Shown piece by piece: positions 16,948-24,748 of a stretch of DNA of 35,106 nucleotides. Position numbers and translations under genes: made by a program. The number at the start of each line of letters is the position of its first letter. Position 1 is the first letter of the stretch. Source of the DNA: Allobosea sp. Root483D1 (GTDB taxonomy: Bacteria > Pseudomonadota > Alphaproteobacteria > Rhizobiales > Beijerinckiaceae). The stretch covers positions 471,316 through 506,421 of the forward strand of contig NZ_LMJW01000001.1 of assembly GCF_001429505.1 (NCBI RefSeq). Reading direction: 5' to 3'. Under the pieces are notes generated by a model, which ran no database searches, was not told the DNA's origin, and was given only the letters and a program-made list of their open reading frames with translations.

Positions 16948-17826
16948 GTGATCTACGATATCCGCCATCTCACCACCTATGCCTACAGCCGGCCGGTCCC
17001 GTTCGCGCGCTGCGTCCTGCGCGTGCTGCCGCGCGAGGGGGCGGGCCAGCGCGTCTTGACGAGCACGCTAGCCGTCGCGCCGCGCGGGGCGGAGCGGCGG
17101 GATGGCGTGTGCTTCTTCGGCAACCGCACGACGACATTGACGATCGCCAAGCCACATCGCGAATTGCGGATCGAGATGACCTCGCGGGTCGAGGTGATGC
17201 GGACCGCCGCCCCCTTCCCCGCCATGACCCGAAACTGGGAAGAGGTCTCCGGGCTCGCGCTCGCGGCGCAGAGCCTCGCGCCGGATTCTCCGGCCCAGTA
17301 CCTCTACCCGAGCCGCCTGGCGCCGACCGTGCCCGAGATCACCGACTATGCCCGCAAGAGTTTCCGGGCGAAGCGGCCGATCTTCGAGGCGGGATGCGAT
17401 CTGATGGCCCGCATCCGCAAGGACTTCATCTACGATCCCGAGGCCACCGAGGTCTCGACGCCGATCCGCGAGGCTTTCGCAAATCGCCACGGGGTCTGCC
17501 AGGACTTCGCCCACATCATGATCGCCGGCCTCAGGGGCCTCGGCCTGCCGGCCGCCTATGTCAGCGGCTATCTGCGCACCATCCCGCCGGCGGGCCAGCC
17601 GAGGTTAGAGGGCGCCGATGCGACCCATGCCTGGGTGATGCTCTGGTGCGGGCCCGAGACCGGCTGGATCGGACTAGACCCGACCAACGATCTCGTCGTC
17701 GCCGACGACCACATCGTCACCGCGACGGGGCGCGACTATGCCGACGTCTCGCCGCTAGACGGCGTGCTGGTCGGTCCCGGCAGCCAGAAGCTCGACGTCA
17801 AGGTCGACGTCATCCCCGTCACATGA
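16948..17826 (+). CDS. Transglutaminase family protein (stand-alone cysteine protease-like)
   Basis: A 292-residue protein with a transglutaminase N-terminal beta domain (MIYDIRHLTTYAYSRPV start) and a complete catalytic core: Cys184 (HGVCQDFAH), His227 (ATHAWV) and Asp244 (GLDPTND). There is no signal peptide, so it acts in the cytoplasm. Family members are thought to cut or transfer amide/peptide bonds rather than cross-link proteins. The GTG start at 16948 has an AAGGGAGAGG directly upstream. It lies 10 nt after the ATP-grasp/alpha-E gene, and its TGA overlaps a possible start of the HAD gene. Its pairing with two predicted ligases suggests it hydrolyses or processes what they make. Confidence 0.92.
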   Translation: MIYDIRHLTTYAYSRPVPFARCVLRVLPREGAGQRVLTSTLAVAPRGAERRDGVCFFGNRTTTLTIAKPHRELRIEMTSRVEVMRTAAPFPAMTRNWEEVSGLALAAQSLAPDSPAQYLYPSRLAPTVPEITDYARKSFRAKRPIFEAGCDLMARIRKDFIYDPEATEVSTPIREAFANRHGVCQDFAHIMIAGLRGLGLPAAYVSGYLRTIPPAGQPRLEGADATHAWVMLWCGPETGWIGLDPTNDLVVADDHIVTATGRDYADVSPLDGVLVGPGSQKLDVKVDVIPVT

Positions 17827-17840
17827 TTGCCGGTGACCTC

Positions 17841-18548
17841 ATGAGCCGGCCAGCCATAAGCGGCATCCTGTTCGACAAGGACGGCACGCTGATCGACTAC
17901 CAGGCGAGCTGGGCCCCGACCAACCTCAAGGCCGGCCGGCTCGCGGCCAGGGGCGATATCGAACTGGCGGCGCGTCTACTGACCGTAGCCGGCGTCGACC
18001 CCGCAACCGGCTATGCCACCTCCGACGGACTGCTCGCCTCGGGCAATACCGAGGACGTGGCGCAGGCCTGGGCGGAGGCCGGCGCGCCGTTCGATGCGGC
18101 GGAGCTGACCGATCGGCTCGACACCCTGTTCCAATCCGCGGTCGTAGCGGCGGTGCCGGTGTGCGATCTCGCAGCCCTGTTCGCCAGCCTCGCAGGCCGC
18201 GGACTTGTCCTCGGCATCGCCTCAAGTGATAGCGAGACCGCGGTCGCCGCGACCGCCGAGCGCTTCGGCCTCGAACCGCATCTTTCTTTCCTGTGTGGCT
18301 ATGATTCCGGCCATGGCGCCAAGCCGGGGCGCGGCATGGTCGACGGGTTCTGCCATGCGACGGGACTGCTGGCGGTTGCTGTCGCCGTCATCGGCGATTC
18401 CACCCATGACATGCATATGGCGGCGGCGGCCGGGGCTGGCCTGCGCATCGCGGTCCTGACCGGCGCCGGCAGCGCCGAGACGCTGCGCCCGCTCAGCCAC
18501 CTGTTGCTGCCGAGCATCGCGACGCTGGAGCAGGCGCTGTTCGATTGA
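17841..18548 (+). CDS. HAD-family hydrolase, phosphoglycolate-phosphatase-like
   Basis: A 235-residue haloacid-dehalogenase-superfamily phosphatase. Motif I is FDKDGT (nucleophile and acid Asp12 and Asp14), motif II the Ser in ASSDSE, motif III the Lys in AKPGRGM, and motif IV GDSTHDM. The helical cap between motifs I and II fits the Gph-like subfamily I. ATG at 17841 is chosen for its GGTGA and because motif I then falls at the usual distance; ATG at 17823, overlapping the transglutaminase stop as ATGA, is also possible and adds six residues. Substrate is not predictable. It is the last gene of the ligase/transglutaminase cluster and may be an unrelated passenger. Confidence 0.88.
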   Translation: MSRPAISGILFDKDGTLIDYQASWAPTNLKAGRLAARGDIELAARLLTVAGVDPATGYATSDGLLASGNTEDVAQAWAEAGAPFDAAELTDRLDTLFQSAVVAAVPVCDLAALFASLAGRGLVLGIASSDSETAVAATAERFGLEPHLSFLCGYDSGHGAKPGRGMVDGFCHATGLLAVAVAVIGDSTHDMHMAAAAGAGLRIAVLTGAGSAETLRPLSHLLLPSIATLEQALFD

Positions 18549-18557
18549 GAGCGCGGC

Positions 18558-19556
18558 TCAGGCCGGGTTCGGAAACTCCTCGCCCTGCCATTCGGCCGGA
18601 ACGTGGAAGCGGCCAGCGACGATCTCGGCCGCCGTCGCCTCGATCCTGATCCGCACATCGTTCGGCACGGAGGGCGCCATGGTCAGGCGCACGGCTTCCG
18701 GCGACTCCAGTCCGATCTGCCTGATCTGCCCAGCGGCGAAACGCCCCTGAACCAGATCCTGCGCGGCGTTGAACAGAGCCCGCCCCGCATCGGCGAAGGC
18801 CGAGGCGACGAAGACCTCCGGCACGACCAGCGTCCAGTCGCGGACGTTGCCGATCTGCTTGGCGCTGCCCTCGCGGCAGGCCTCGATCGCGCCCGTCCGG
18901 CCAGCATTGAGCATGGTGAAGATGATGTCCGCCTTTGTCGCGATCATCGCGGCGGCGACTTTCTTCGACAGCCCATTGTCATCCTGGTTGCCGGAGAAAT
19001 TGGTCAGCACCTTCACGGCCGGGTCGGCGTGGCGGACGCCGTTGAGGTAAGCCGCCCGCCCCTTCAGCCCGGGCGTCACCCTGATGCCCGACATATGGCC
19101 GACGACGCCGGTCCTGGTGGTCAGGCCGGCGAGCATGCCGGCGAGGAAGGCCGAGTGTTCCTGCAGCACCTCGTAGCTGGCGAGGTTGGAGCTGGTGACA
19201 TTGCCCTGCGTGACCGCGAAGCGAATGTCGGGGAACTCCGCGGCGACCGCCTTGGCCGCTGCATTGTTCTGACCGCCATGGGCGATGACGAGATCCGGCC
19301 GGTCGCCCGCCAGCTTGCGCAGTGCCGCGGCCAGCTCCTCCGGCCTGGGCGCAACGCCCTGCTCGAAGGCGCCCGCGACGCCGAGCTGGCTTTCCGCCAG
19401 CTTCAACCCTTCATGACCGGCTTGCATGAAGCCGCCATCGTCGACCCTGCCGGCGAAAAGCGCCGCGATCTTATGCGTCGGCGCAGCTCCCAACGAGGTC
19501 GGCAGCACGGCTGCCGCGAGAGCGAGGAATCCGCGGCGATGAAGCGATCCTGGCAT
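18558..19556 (-). CDS. BMP-family (Med/TmpC-like) substrate-binding protein, orphan
   Basis: A 332-residue secreted protein of the basic-membrane-protein binding family, whose characterised relatives bind purine nucleosides for ABC import. The N-terminus RRGFLALAAAVLPTSLGAAP has twin arginines before the hydrophobic core, suggesting Tat export and cleavage near residue 24. The body shows family blocks KIAALFAGRVDDGGFMQAGHEG, the DLVIAHGGQNN segment and a VVGHMSGI strand. No permease or ATPase gene is next to it. The ATG at 19556 has GGGAG about 8 nt upstream. The nearest gene in the same direction, the aldehyde dehydrogenase, ends before a strong terminator, so this gene probably has its own promoter. 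Ligand unknown. Confidence 0.85.
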   Translation of the reverse strand: MPGSLHRRGFLALAAAVLPTSLGAAPTHKIAALFAGRVDDGGFMQAGHEGLKLAESQLGVAGAFEQGVAPRPEELAAALRKLAGDRPDLVIAHGGQNNAAAKAVAAEFPDIRFAVTQGNVTSSNLASYEVLQEHSAFLAGMLAGLTTRTGVVGHMSGIRVTPGLKGRAAYLNGVRHADPAVKVLTNFSGNQDDNGLSKKVAAAMIATKADIIFTMLNAGRTGAIEACREGSAKQIGNVRDWTLVVPEVFVASAFADAGRALFNAAQDLVQGRFAAGQIRQIGLESPEAVRLTMAPSVPNDVRIRIEATAAEIVAGRFHVPAEWQGEEFPNPA

Positions 19557-19636
19557 GGTCCCGTCTCCCGAAAAGCCGATCGGCCAGCCCAGCAAGACAT
19601 ATACCAGCGCAGCTGCCACCACGAGCGGAAGCCATG

Positions 19637-19665
19637 AAAAAGGGCCGCGCCTCGCGGCACGGCCC
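19637..19665 (-). terminator. Rho-independent terminator of the aldehyde dehydrogenase gene
   Basis: Read on the minus strand, a GGGCCG/CGGCCC stem (19642-19647 with 19660-19665), continued by three more pairs after one mismatch, is followed by five U. It lies 22 nt after the dehydrogenase stop and separates it from the BMP gene. Confidence 0.85.
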
Positions 19666-19687
19666 CCATGATCGTGCCGCCTGAACC

Positions 19688-21133
19688 TCAGGCGAGCGTG
19701 TAGGAGGTCTTCACCGTGGTGTAGAACTCGCGGGCATACGCGCCCTGCTCGCGCGGGCCGTAGCTCGAGCCCTTCCGGCCGCCGAACGGCACATGGTAGT
19801 CGACGCCCGCCGTGGCGAGATTGACCATCACCATGCCGGCCTCGGCATTGCGCTTGAAGTGCGTCGCGTACTTCAGCGAGGTAGTGCAGATGCCCGAGGA
19901 CAGGCCGAACTCGGTGTCGTTGGCGACGGCAAGCGCCTCCTCGTAATCCTTGACGCGGACGACGTTGGCGACCGGACCGAAGACCTCCTCGCGCGAGATG
20001 CGCATGGCGTTGGTCGTCTCGGTGAACAGCGCCGGCTGCAGATAGAAGCCGGGGGTTTCGCGGTTGAGCAGTTCGCCGCCCCAGGCGAGCTTGCCGCCCT
20101 CGTCGCGGGCGATCTGGATGTATTTCAGGTTCTGGTCGAGCTGGCTCTGGTCGACGACCGGGCCGATCGTGGTGCCGGCCTTCAGCGCGTCGTCGACGGT
20201 GACGCCCTTCAGCCGCTCGATGCAAGCCTCGACGAACTTGTCATGGATGCCGGCCTGGACGATCAGGCGCGAGGACGCCGTGCAGCGCTGACCGGTCGAG
20301 AAGAAGGCGCCCTGAACCGCGGCCTCGACCGCGGTCTTGAGGTCTGCGTCATCCAGCACGACGAGCGGGTTCTTGCCGCCCATCTCGAGCTGGACCTTTT
20401 TCATCGGGTTACCGGCGATGCAGGCGGTCGCGACCTTGCGCCCGGTCGAGACCGAGCCGGTGAAGGAGATCGCGTGCACATCCTTGTGCTCGAGCAGCGC
20501 CTGGCCGACAACCGAGCCGCGGCCCATCACCAGGTTGAGCGCGCCCTTGGGCAGGCCGGCGCGCTGGATGATGTCGACCAGCGCCCAGGCCGAGCCGGGC
20601 ACGAGATCGGCCGGCTTGATCACGACGCAATTGCCGTAGGCCAGAGCCGGGGCGATCTTCCAGGCCGGGATCGCGATCGGGAAGTTCCAGGGCGTGATCA
20701 TGCCGATGATGCCGACGGGCTCGCGGGTGACCTCGACGCCGACGCCGGGACGCACGGAAGGGATGCTCTCGCCACCCAGGCGCAGGCACTCACCGGCGAA
20801 GAAGGCGAAGATCTGGCCGGCGCGGGTCGCCTCGCCGATGCCTTCCGGCAGGGTCTTGCCCTCTTCGCGCGAGAGCAGCTTTCCGAGCTCCTCCCTACGG
20901 GCGAGGATCTCGTCCGAGGCCTTCTTCAGGATTTCGTAACGCTCCTGCGGGGTGGTGCGGCTCCAGGCCGGGAAGGCGGCCTTGGCGGCGGCAACCGCGT
21001 TGTTCAGGTCCTCGACCGATCCTTGCGCGTACTCGCCAACGACGTCGTTGGTGTTGGACGGGTTGATGTTGCGCGAAGCGTTCTGCGAGCTGGCCCATTC
21101 GCCGGCGATCAGATTCTTGAAGGGAGCATTCAT
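19688..21133 (-). CDS. NAD(P)+-dependent aldehyde dehydrogenase (2-oxoglutarate-semialdehyde dehydrogenase-like)
   Basis: A 481-residue aldehyde dehydrogenase with all catalytic residues: Asn150 (TPWNFP), Lys173 (VIKPAD), Glu250 (LEMGGKNP) and the nucleophile Cys284 (GQRCTASS). The FFSTGQRCTASSRLIV context and PGSAWALVDIIQRAGLPKG resemble 2-oxoglutarate-semialdehyde dehydrogenases of sugar-acid and hydroxyproline breakdown (YcbD/GucD-type) more than succinate-semialdehyde dehydrogenase, but the boundary is not sharp and the substrate is an inference. No sugar-acid dehydratase is nearby, so context does not settle it. It is monocistronic and ended by the 19637-19665 terminator. Confidence 0.88.
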   Translation of the reverse strand: MNAPFKNLIAGEWASSQNASRNINPSNTNDVVGEYAQGSVEDLNNAVAAAKAAFPAWSRTTPQERYEILKKASDEILARREELGKLLSREEGKTLPEGIGEATRAGQIFAFFAGECLRLGGESIPSVRPGVGVEVTREPVGIIGMITPWNFPIAIPAWKIAPALAYGNCVVIKPADLVPGSAWALVDIIQRAGLPKGALNLVMGRGSVVGQALLEHKDVHAISFTGSVSTGRKVATACIAGNPMKKVQLEMGGKNPLVVLDDADLKTAVEAAVQGAFFSTGQRCTASSRLIVQAGIHDKFVEACIERLKGVTVDDALKAGTTIGPVVDQSQLDQNLKYIQIARDEGGKLAWGGELLNRETPGFYLQPALFTETTNAMRISREEVFGPVANVVRVKDYEEALAVANDTEFGLSSGICTTSLKYATHFKRNAEAGMVMVNLATAGVDYHVPFGGRKGSSYGPREQGAYAREFYTTVKTSYTLA

Positions 21134-21325
21134 CGCAAAACCTCGTGCGTAACCGAAAGAGGAGCCGGTCTTAACCGTTTTACATCAGCAAAGCCATGCG
21201 AGCGGTCCGATGAAAGGCGATGCGCGTCCCGCCATGAGCGCATGCGGCGGCCCCGACAGCAGGCGGTCCGCCGCAGTTTATGGTCGCCATTTCAGCTTGC
21301 TTTCACCTTTGTCTGGTTTGCTCCG

Positions 21326-22792
21326 ATGGCAATGAAGCTTGCTCGCGATCTCCTTTCCCGACGCGCCCGCAATCAGGAGCAGGTCGCCCCGTTTCGCCTG
21401 CCGCCATGGCGTGCAGCGGCGCTGGTCGCGAGCATCGTCTTCGCCGCCGCATTATTCGGTCATCTCACCCGGCCGCTCGGCTTTCTTTCGACTTTCTGGC
21501 CAGCCAACGCCCTGCTGATGGGCGTGATGGTGCGCAATCCCGGCTGGGCCGGGCCGCGCGGCTGGGCCGGTGCAGCCATCGGATATCTCGCCGCCGATTT
21601 CGCCATGGGCGGCAGCCCCGGCATCACCTTCTGGCTGACGGCCGGCAACCTGACCGACGCCGGCGTCGGCTATCTGCTGTTCCAGCGCGTCGCCGATGCG
21701 GATCGGCGGCTCGAGCGGCCGCAGGCCCTGCTGTTCCTGTTGTTGATCGCCTTTGGTGCGGGTGTTTCGGCCGCCATCGTCGGCAGTGGCTGCCTCATGG
21801 TCTATTTCGGCCAGGCGCCGCTGCAGGCCTTCGAATTCTACCTGACCAGCGAGTTCTCCAGCAATCTCGTCGTCCTGCCGATGGTGCTCACGGCGCCGCG
21901 TCTCGCCGATCTGGCAAAGCAGCTCGGTGCGCATGTCGCACCCAGCACCTGGCGGTTCAAGACGGCGCTTCCGGGCATCGCCCTGCTGGCCTCGATCCTC
22001 GTCGCCACCGCGATCGGCGGTTCCAGCGCGATCGCGGTCCCGGTTCCGGCGATCCTCTGGTGCGCGCTGAGCTACGGCGTCTTCCCGACCGCGCTCCTGA
22101 CCTTCGGGCTCGGCCTCTGGCAATGCACGGTCTTGCTTGCCAAGTTGACGCCGGGTACCGGCGAATATGCGGCGGCACTCACTTCCCATCGCTTCGGCGT
22201 CGCCCTGTTCTCGCTGGGGCCGATCATGGTGGCGGCGATCAATACCGCCCGCTCGCGCCTGCTGGACGAACTCGACCTCGCCGCCAATCAGGACGTCCTG
22301 ACCCGGACCCTGTCGCGCCGTGCCTTTCTCGCGCGCGGCGAGGCCGCGCTGGCAGACAGCTACGCCGCGAACCGGCCGCTGGCACTGCTGATGCTCGATG
22401 TCGACCGCTTCAAGCTGATCAATGACGAACACGGCCACGCGACCGGCGACGAGGTGCTCGTCATCCTGGCCGAGCACCTCGCGGCGATGCTGCGGCGGGA
22501 CGATCTGTTCGGGCGGATCGGCGGCGAGGAATTCGCGGTTCTCCTCCCGGATCTGACGCGACGAGAGGCGCTCGCACTGGCGGAGCGGATGCGGGATGGC
22601 TGCACGCAGCTGCGTATCCCCGTGGACGGTGGGGCGTCGCTCGAGATCACCGTCAGCATCGGCCTGGTCTGGGGTCTGGCAGAGCCGAGCAGTTCCCTGC
22701 AGCTGTTGCTGAAACAGGCCGACGCGGCGCTCTACCAAGCCAAGCGCGCCGGCCGCGACCGCGTCGTCGATACGGCGCTCCGGGCGGCCTGA
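21326..22792 (+). CDS. MASE1-domain diguanylate cyclase
   Basis: The 488-residue membrane protein has a MASE1-type sensory domain of about eight hydrophobic helices (residues about 25-300, with FWPANALLMGVMVRNP) and a C-terminal GGDEF domain (about 320-485). The active-site motif is GGEEF (399-403), intact, and an RxxD inhibitory site (RRDD, 390-393) sits five residues before it, so c-di-GMP synthesis with product inhibition is expected. The metal-binding LDVDRFKLINDEHGH block is complete. Start is uncertain: ATG at 21326 begins a sensible N-terminus but lacks a clear Shine-Dalgarno; ATG at 21332 (two codons later) or one at 21239 are alternatives. The input sensed is unknown. Confidence 0.9.
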   Translation: MAMKLARDLLSRRARNQEQVAPFRLPPWRAAALVASIVFAAALFGHLTRPLGFLSTFWPANALLMGVMVRNPGWAGPRGWAGAAIGYLAADFAMGGSPGITFWLTAGNLTDAGVGYLLFQRVADADRRLERPQALLFLLLIAFGAGVSAAIVGSGCLMVYFGQAPLQAFEFYLTSEFSSNLVVLPMVLTAPRLADLAKQLGAHVAPSTWRFKTALPGIALLASILVATAIGGSSAIAVPVPAILWCALSYGVFPTALLTFGLGLWQCTVLLAKLTPGTGEYAAALTSHRFGVALFSLGPIMVAAINTARSRLLDELDLAANQDVLTRTLSRRAFLARGEAALADSYAANRPLALLMLDVDRFKLINDEHGHATGDEVLVILAEHLAAMLRRDDLFGRIGGEEFAVLLPDLTRREALALAERMRDGCTQLRIPVDGGASLEITVSIGLVWGLAEPSSSLQLLLKQADAALYQAKRAGRDRVVDTALRAA

Positions 22793-22831
22793 AGCGACTT
22801 TCGTATCCGACGCGCCGCCCCGGCAAAGCGC

Positions 22832-22984
22832 TCACTTCTCCTTGATAGACAGGCCGTTCTTGCCAACCGAGATTTCGACGCCCTCGGGCTGCTTCTTCTC
22901 CTGATAGAGCGCGTAGCTGACGGCCCCGAGGCCGACGACGAGCAGGCCGATCAAGAGAACAAGCGTATTGCGGGACAGCGTCAT
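22832..22984 (-). CDS. Small single-pass membrane protein (50 residues)
   Basis: A 50-residue open frame: a short polar start (MTLSRN), one hydrophobic helix (about residues 7-27, TLVLLIGLLVVGLGAVSYAL), then a charged tail with EKKQ and ending in KNGLSIKEK. Small proteins of this layout recur in Rhizobiales as hypothetical proteins; no function is assigned. Support for a real gene: GGAG 6 nt before the ATG, normal codon use, and a perfect GGAAC-N16-CGTT promoter ending 42 nt upstream. It follows the PAP2 gene on the same strand after 75 nt and converges on the diguanylate cyclase. Confidence 0.8.
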   Translation of the reverse strand: MTLSRNTLVLLIGLLVVGLGAVSYALYQEKKQPEGVEISVGKNGLSIKEK

Positions 22985-23026
22985 CAGGAGCTCCGTTGGT
23001 GGCCACGCCGAAACGGCGCCCCCATC

Positions 23027-23051
23027 AACGCCGGCACTGGCGCCCGGTTCC
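23027..23051 (-). promoter_or_regulatory. EcfG/RpoE2-type general stress promoter of the 50-residue gene
   Basis: On the minus strand GGAAC (23051-23047) is followed by exactly 16 nt and CGTT (23030-23027), matching the alphaproteobacterial general-stress sigma-factor pattern GGAAC-N16/17-CGTT. The -10 ends 42 nt before the ATG. GGAAC lies in the non-coding gap next to the last PAP2 codons. Confidence 0.7.
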
Positions 23052-23059
23052 GGCCGGTC

Positions 23060-23767
23060 TCAGCCGGCAAGTTTGCCGTCTGCCGCCACGGCTTGTGCGA
23101 GATTCGCATCGGCCCTGGCCGCGATACGGCCGATCAGGAAGGTCGCGAGGCTCGACCAGGCGACGCCGAGGCACCAGCCGCCGAGCACGTCGCTCGGCCA
23201 GTGCACGCCGAGATAGATCCGGCTGAGCCCGATCGCGATCATCAGGGCCCAGGCCGTCCACAGGCAGAGCCGGGCGATGTCGGCGCGGCGCGAGGCGATG
23301 CCGACGAGGCTCGCGATGCTGAGCAGCACCACCGCAGCAAGAAAGGCATGGCCGCTCGGAAAGCTCGCGGTAAAGGTCAGCGCGGCATGCTCGACGATAT
23401 CAGGCCGCTCGCGGCCGAAGGCCAGTTTCAGCAGCGTACTTGCCACAGTCGCCAGCAAGACATTGGCCAAGAGGCCGATCGCCAGTGGACGGTGACCGCA
23501 GAGCCGCAAGGTCATGGCCGCGATCACCGTCGCGATCCCCAGCCCGATGAAGCTGCCGAGCGCGGTCAGGTCGCGCATCATCTCCCGGAACCAGGCCGGA
23601 CCGATCGGCAAGGAGGGATTGGCCGGGTCGCGGAACAGCATCACCAAGGCGCTGTCGATCGCGGAAGTGCTGTCCGAGACGACATAGAAGGCTAGGCCGA
23701 TGAAACCGAAGATCGCCGCGACGGGCAGAAGGAAGCGCGGCTGGAGCAGGAACATCGAACGCCTCAT
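23060..23767 (-). CDS. PAP2-superfamily membrane phosphatase
   Basis: A 235-residue multi-pass membrane protein with all three acid-phosphatase signatures: KLAFGRERP (Lys114, Arg121, Pro122), PSGH (137-140) and SRIYLGVHWPSD (Arg183, His189, Asp192). Such enzymes dephosphorylate lipid phosphates such as phosphatidate, undecaprenyl diphosphate or phosphatidylglycerol phosphate at the membrane's outer face. Its ATG at 23767 overlaps the lipid-kinase stop (ATGA); ATG at 23755 is an alternative. Translation coupled to a kinase suggests that both act on one phospholipid pool, but the exact substrate is inferred. Confidence 0.9.
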   Translation of the reverse strand: MRRSMFLLQPRFLLPVAAIFGFIGLAFYVVSDSTSAIDSALVMLFRDPANPSLPIGPAWFREMMRDLTALGSFIGLGIATVIAAMTLRLCGHRPLAIGLLANVLLATVASTLLKLAFGRERPDIVEHAALTFTASFPSGHAFLAAVVLLSIASLVGIASRRADIARLCLWTAWALMIAIGLSRIYLGVHWPSDVLGGWCLGVAWSSLATFLIGRIAARADANLAQAVAADGKLAG

Positions 23768-24747
23768 GACGGGAACTGGTACTCGGCCGGATAGGGCAGA
23801 GGCTCCGGCGGGCGAGCGGCGATCACCTGCAGCGCATCCGGTAGCAGGCGATAGACCAGCGGCCCGGTGCGGCGCTCGACCTCGCCGTCGAAGGTAACAT
23901 GGCCGCGGCGCTTGTCGCGGCGGGTCAAAGTGACGGCGGTGCCGGTCAGCGAGACCAGATGCTGGGAGTTGCGCCAGCCGCCGGTCAGCATCGAGAAGGC
24001 AGCCTTGGCGCGCGACAGCGGCCCGCCGGTGTCGAGGATATGGATCTCGAACTCGCCGCCATCGAGCCGCTTGCGGCGCCATTCGGCGCCGTCGAAGCGA
24101 TTGACGGTGACGAGCACGGCATCAGCCTCGACCTGGCGCCGCTCACCGCCGATCTCCATCTCGACGCGGATCGGCCGCGTGAACAGGATCGAGCGCGTCG
24201 CGGCGAAGAGGAAGGCGGCGAGGCGGCTGAACGGGAAGCGGCGGCGGGCGTATTCGCGCTGGCGCGCCATCAGACTGAAGAAGCCCATGCCCGAGATCGA
24301 GTGGAACAGGCGGCCGTTGATGCTGCCGAGGTCCATCGCGATCGGCTCGCCCTCGCAGATCGCGGCGATCTGCTGCTCCACCGTGCCGGTGAGACCAAGA
24401 TCGCGGCCGAGCACATTGACCGTGCCGAGCGGCAACACGCCGACCGGCCGCTCGCAGCCGACAAGGACCGGAAGGGCGCCGTTGATGCTGCCGTCACCGC
24501 CGGCGATGACTGGAGTCACGGTCTCGTCGGCGACCGCAGCCCGCAGGCGCTCCTGCAATTGGCGTGGCGGCACCAGCTCGACTTCGGCGCGGCAACCAGC
24601 GGCTTCGAACCCTGCAGCGATGCGCCGCGCGAATTGGTCGGCCCCGGCCTCCAACACCGCACCGGCGCGCGCATTGGCGATCACGCGGAAGCAGCGCATT
24701 GGCGCCGGCGTTTCGATCTCGGGCGATGGTTCCGACAATTTCGCCAT
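23764..24747 (-). CDS. Diacylglycerol-kinase-family lipid kinase (YegS/DgkB-like)
   Basis: A 327-residue soluble kinase with the nucleotide-binding GGDGS (83-87) and PLGTVN (106-111) motifs of the DAG/sphingosine/YegS kinase fold. The FHSISGMGFFSLM segment and the C-terminal HVTFDGEVE strand also fit, the latter being the family's DGE motif. Expected reaction is ATP-dependent phosphorylation of diacylglycerol or a related lipid at the inner membrane. Start at ATG 24747 gives a near-typical length and lies one base after the transglutaminase stop; no clear Shine-Dalgarno is visible, which fits coupling. ATG at 24699 is a shorter option. It overlaps the PAP2 gene by four bases. Confidence 0.88.
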   Translation of the reverse strand: MAKLSEPSPEIETPAPMRCFRVIANARAGAVLEAGADQFARRIAAGFEAAGCRAEVELVPPRQLQERLRAAVADETVTPVIAGGDGSINGALPVLVGCERPVGVLPLGTVNVLGRDLGLTGTVEQQIAAICEGEPIAMDLGSINGRLFHSISGMGFFSLMARQREYARRRFPFSRLAAFLFAATRSILFTRPIRVEMEIGGERRQVEADAVLVTVNRFDGAEWRRKRLDGGEFEIHILDTGGPLSRAKAAFSMLTGGWRNSQHLVSLTGTAVTLTRRDKRRGHVTFDGEVERRTGPLVYRLLPDALQVIAARPPEPLPYPAEYQFPS

Positions 24748-24748
24748 G

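Noticed and set aside
19793..21325. N-terminal extension of the diguanylate cyclase frame across the aldehyde dehydrogenase
   Set aside because: The extension is antisense to a well-conserved dehydrogenase and lacks recognisable domains.
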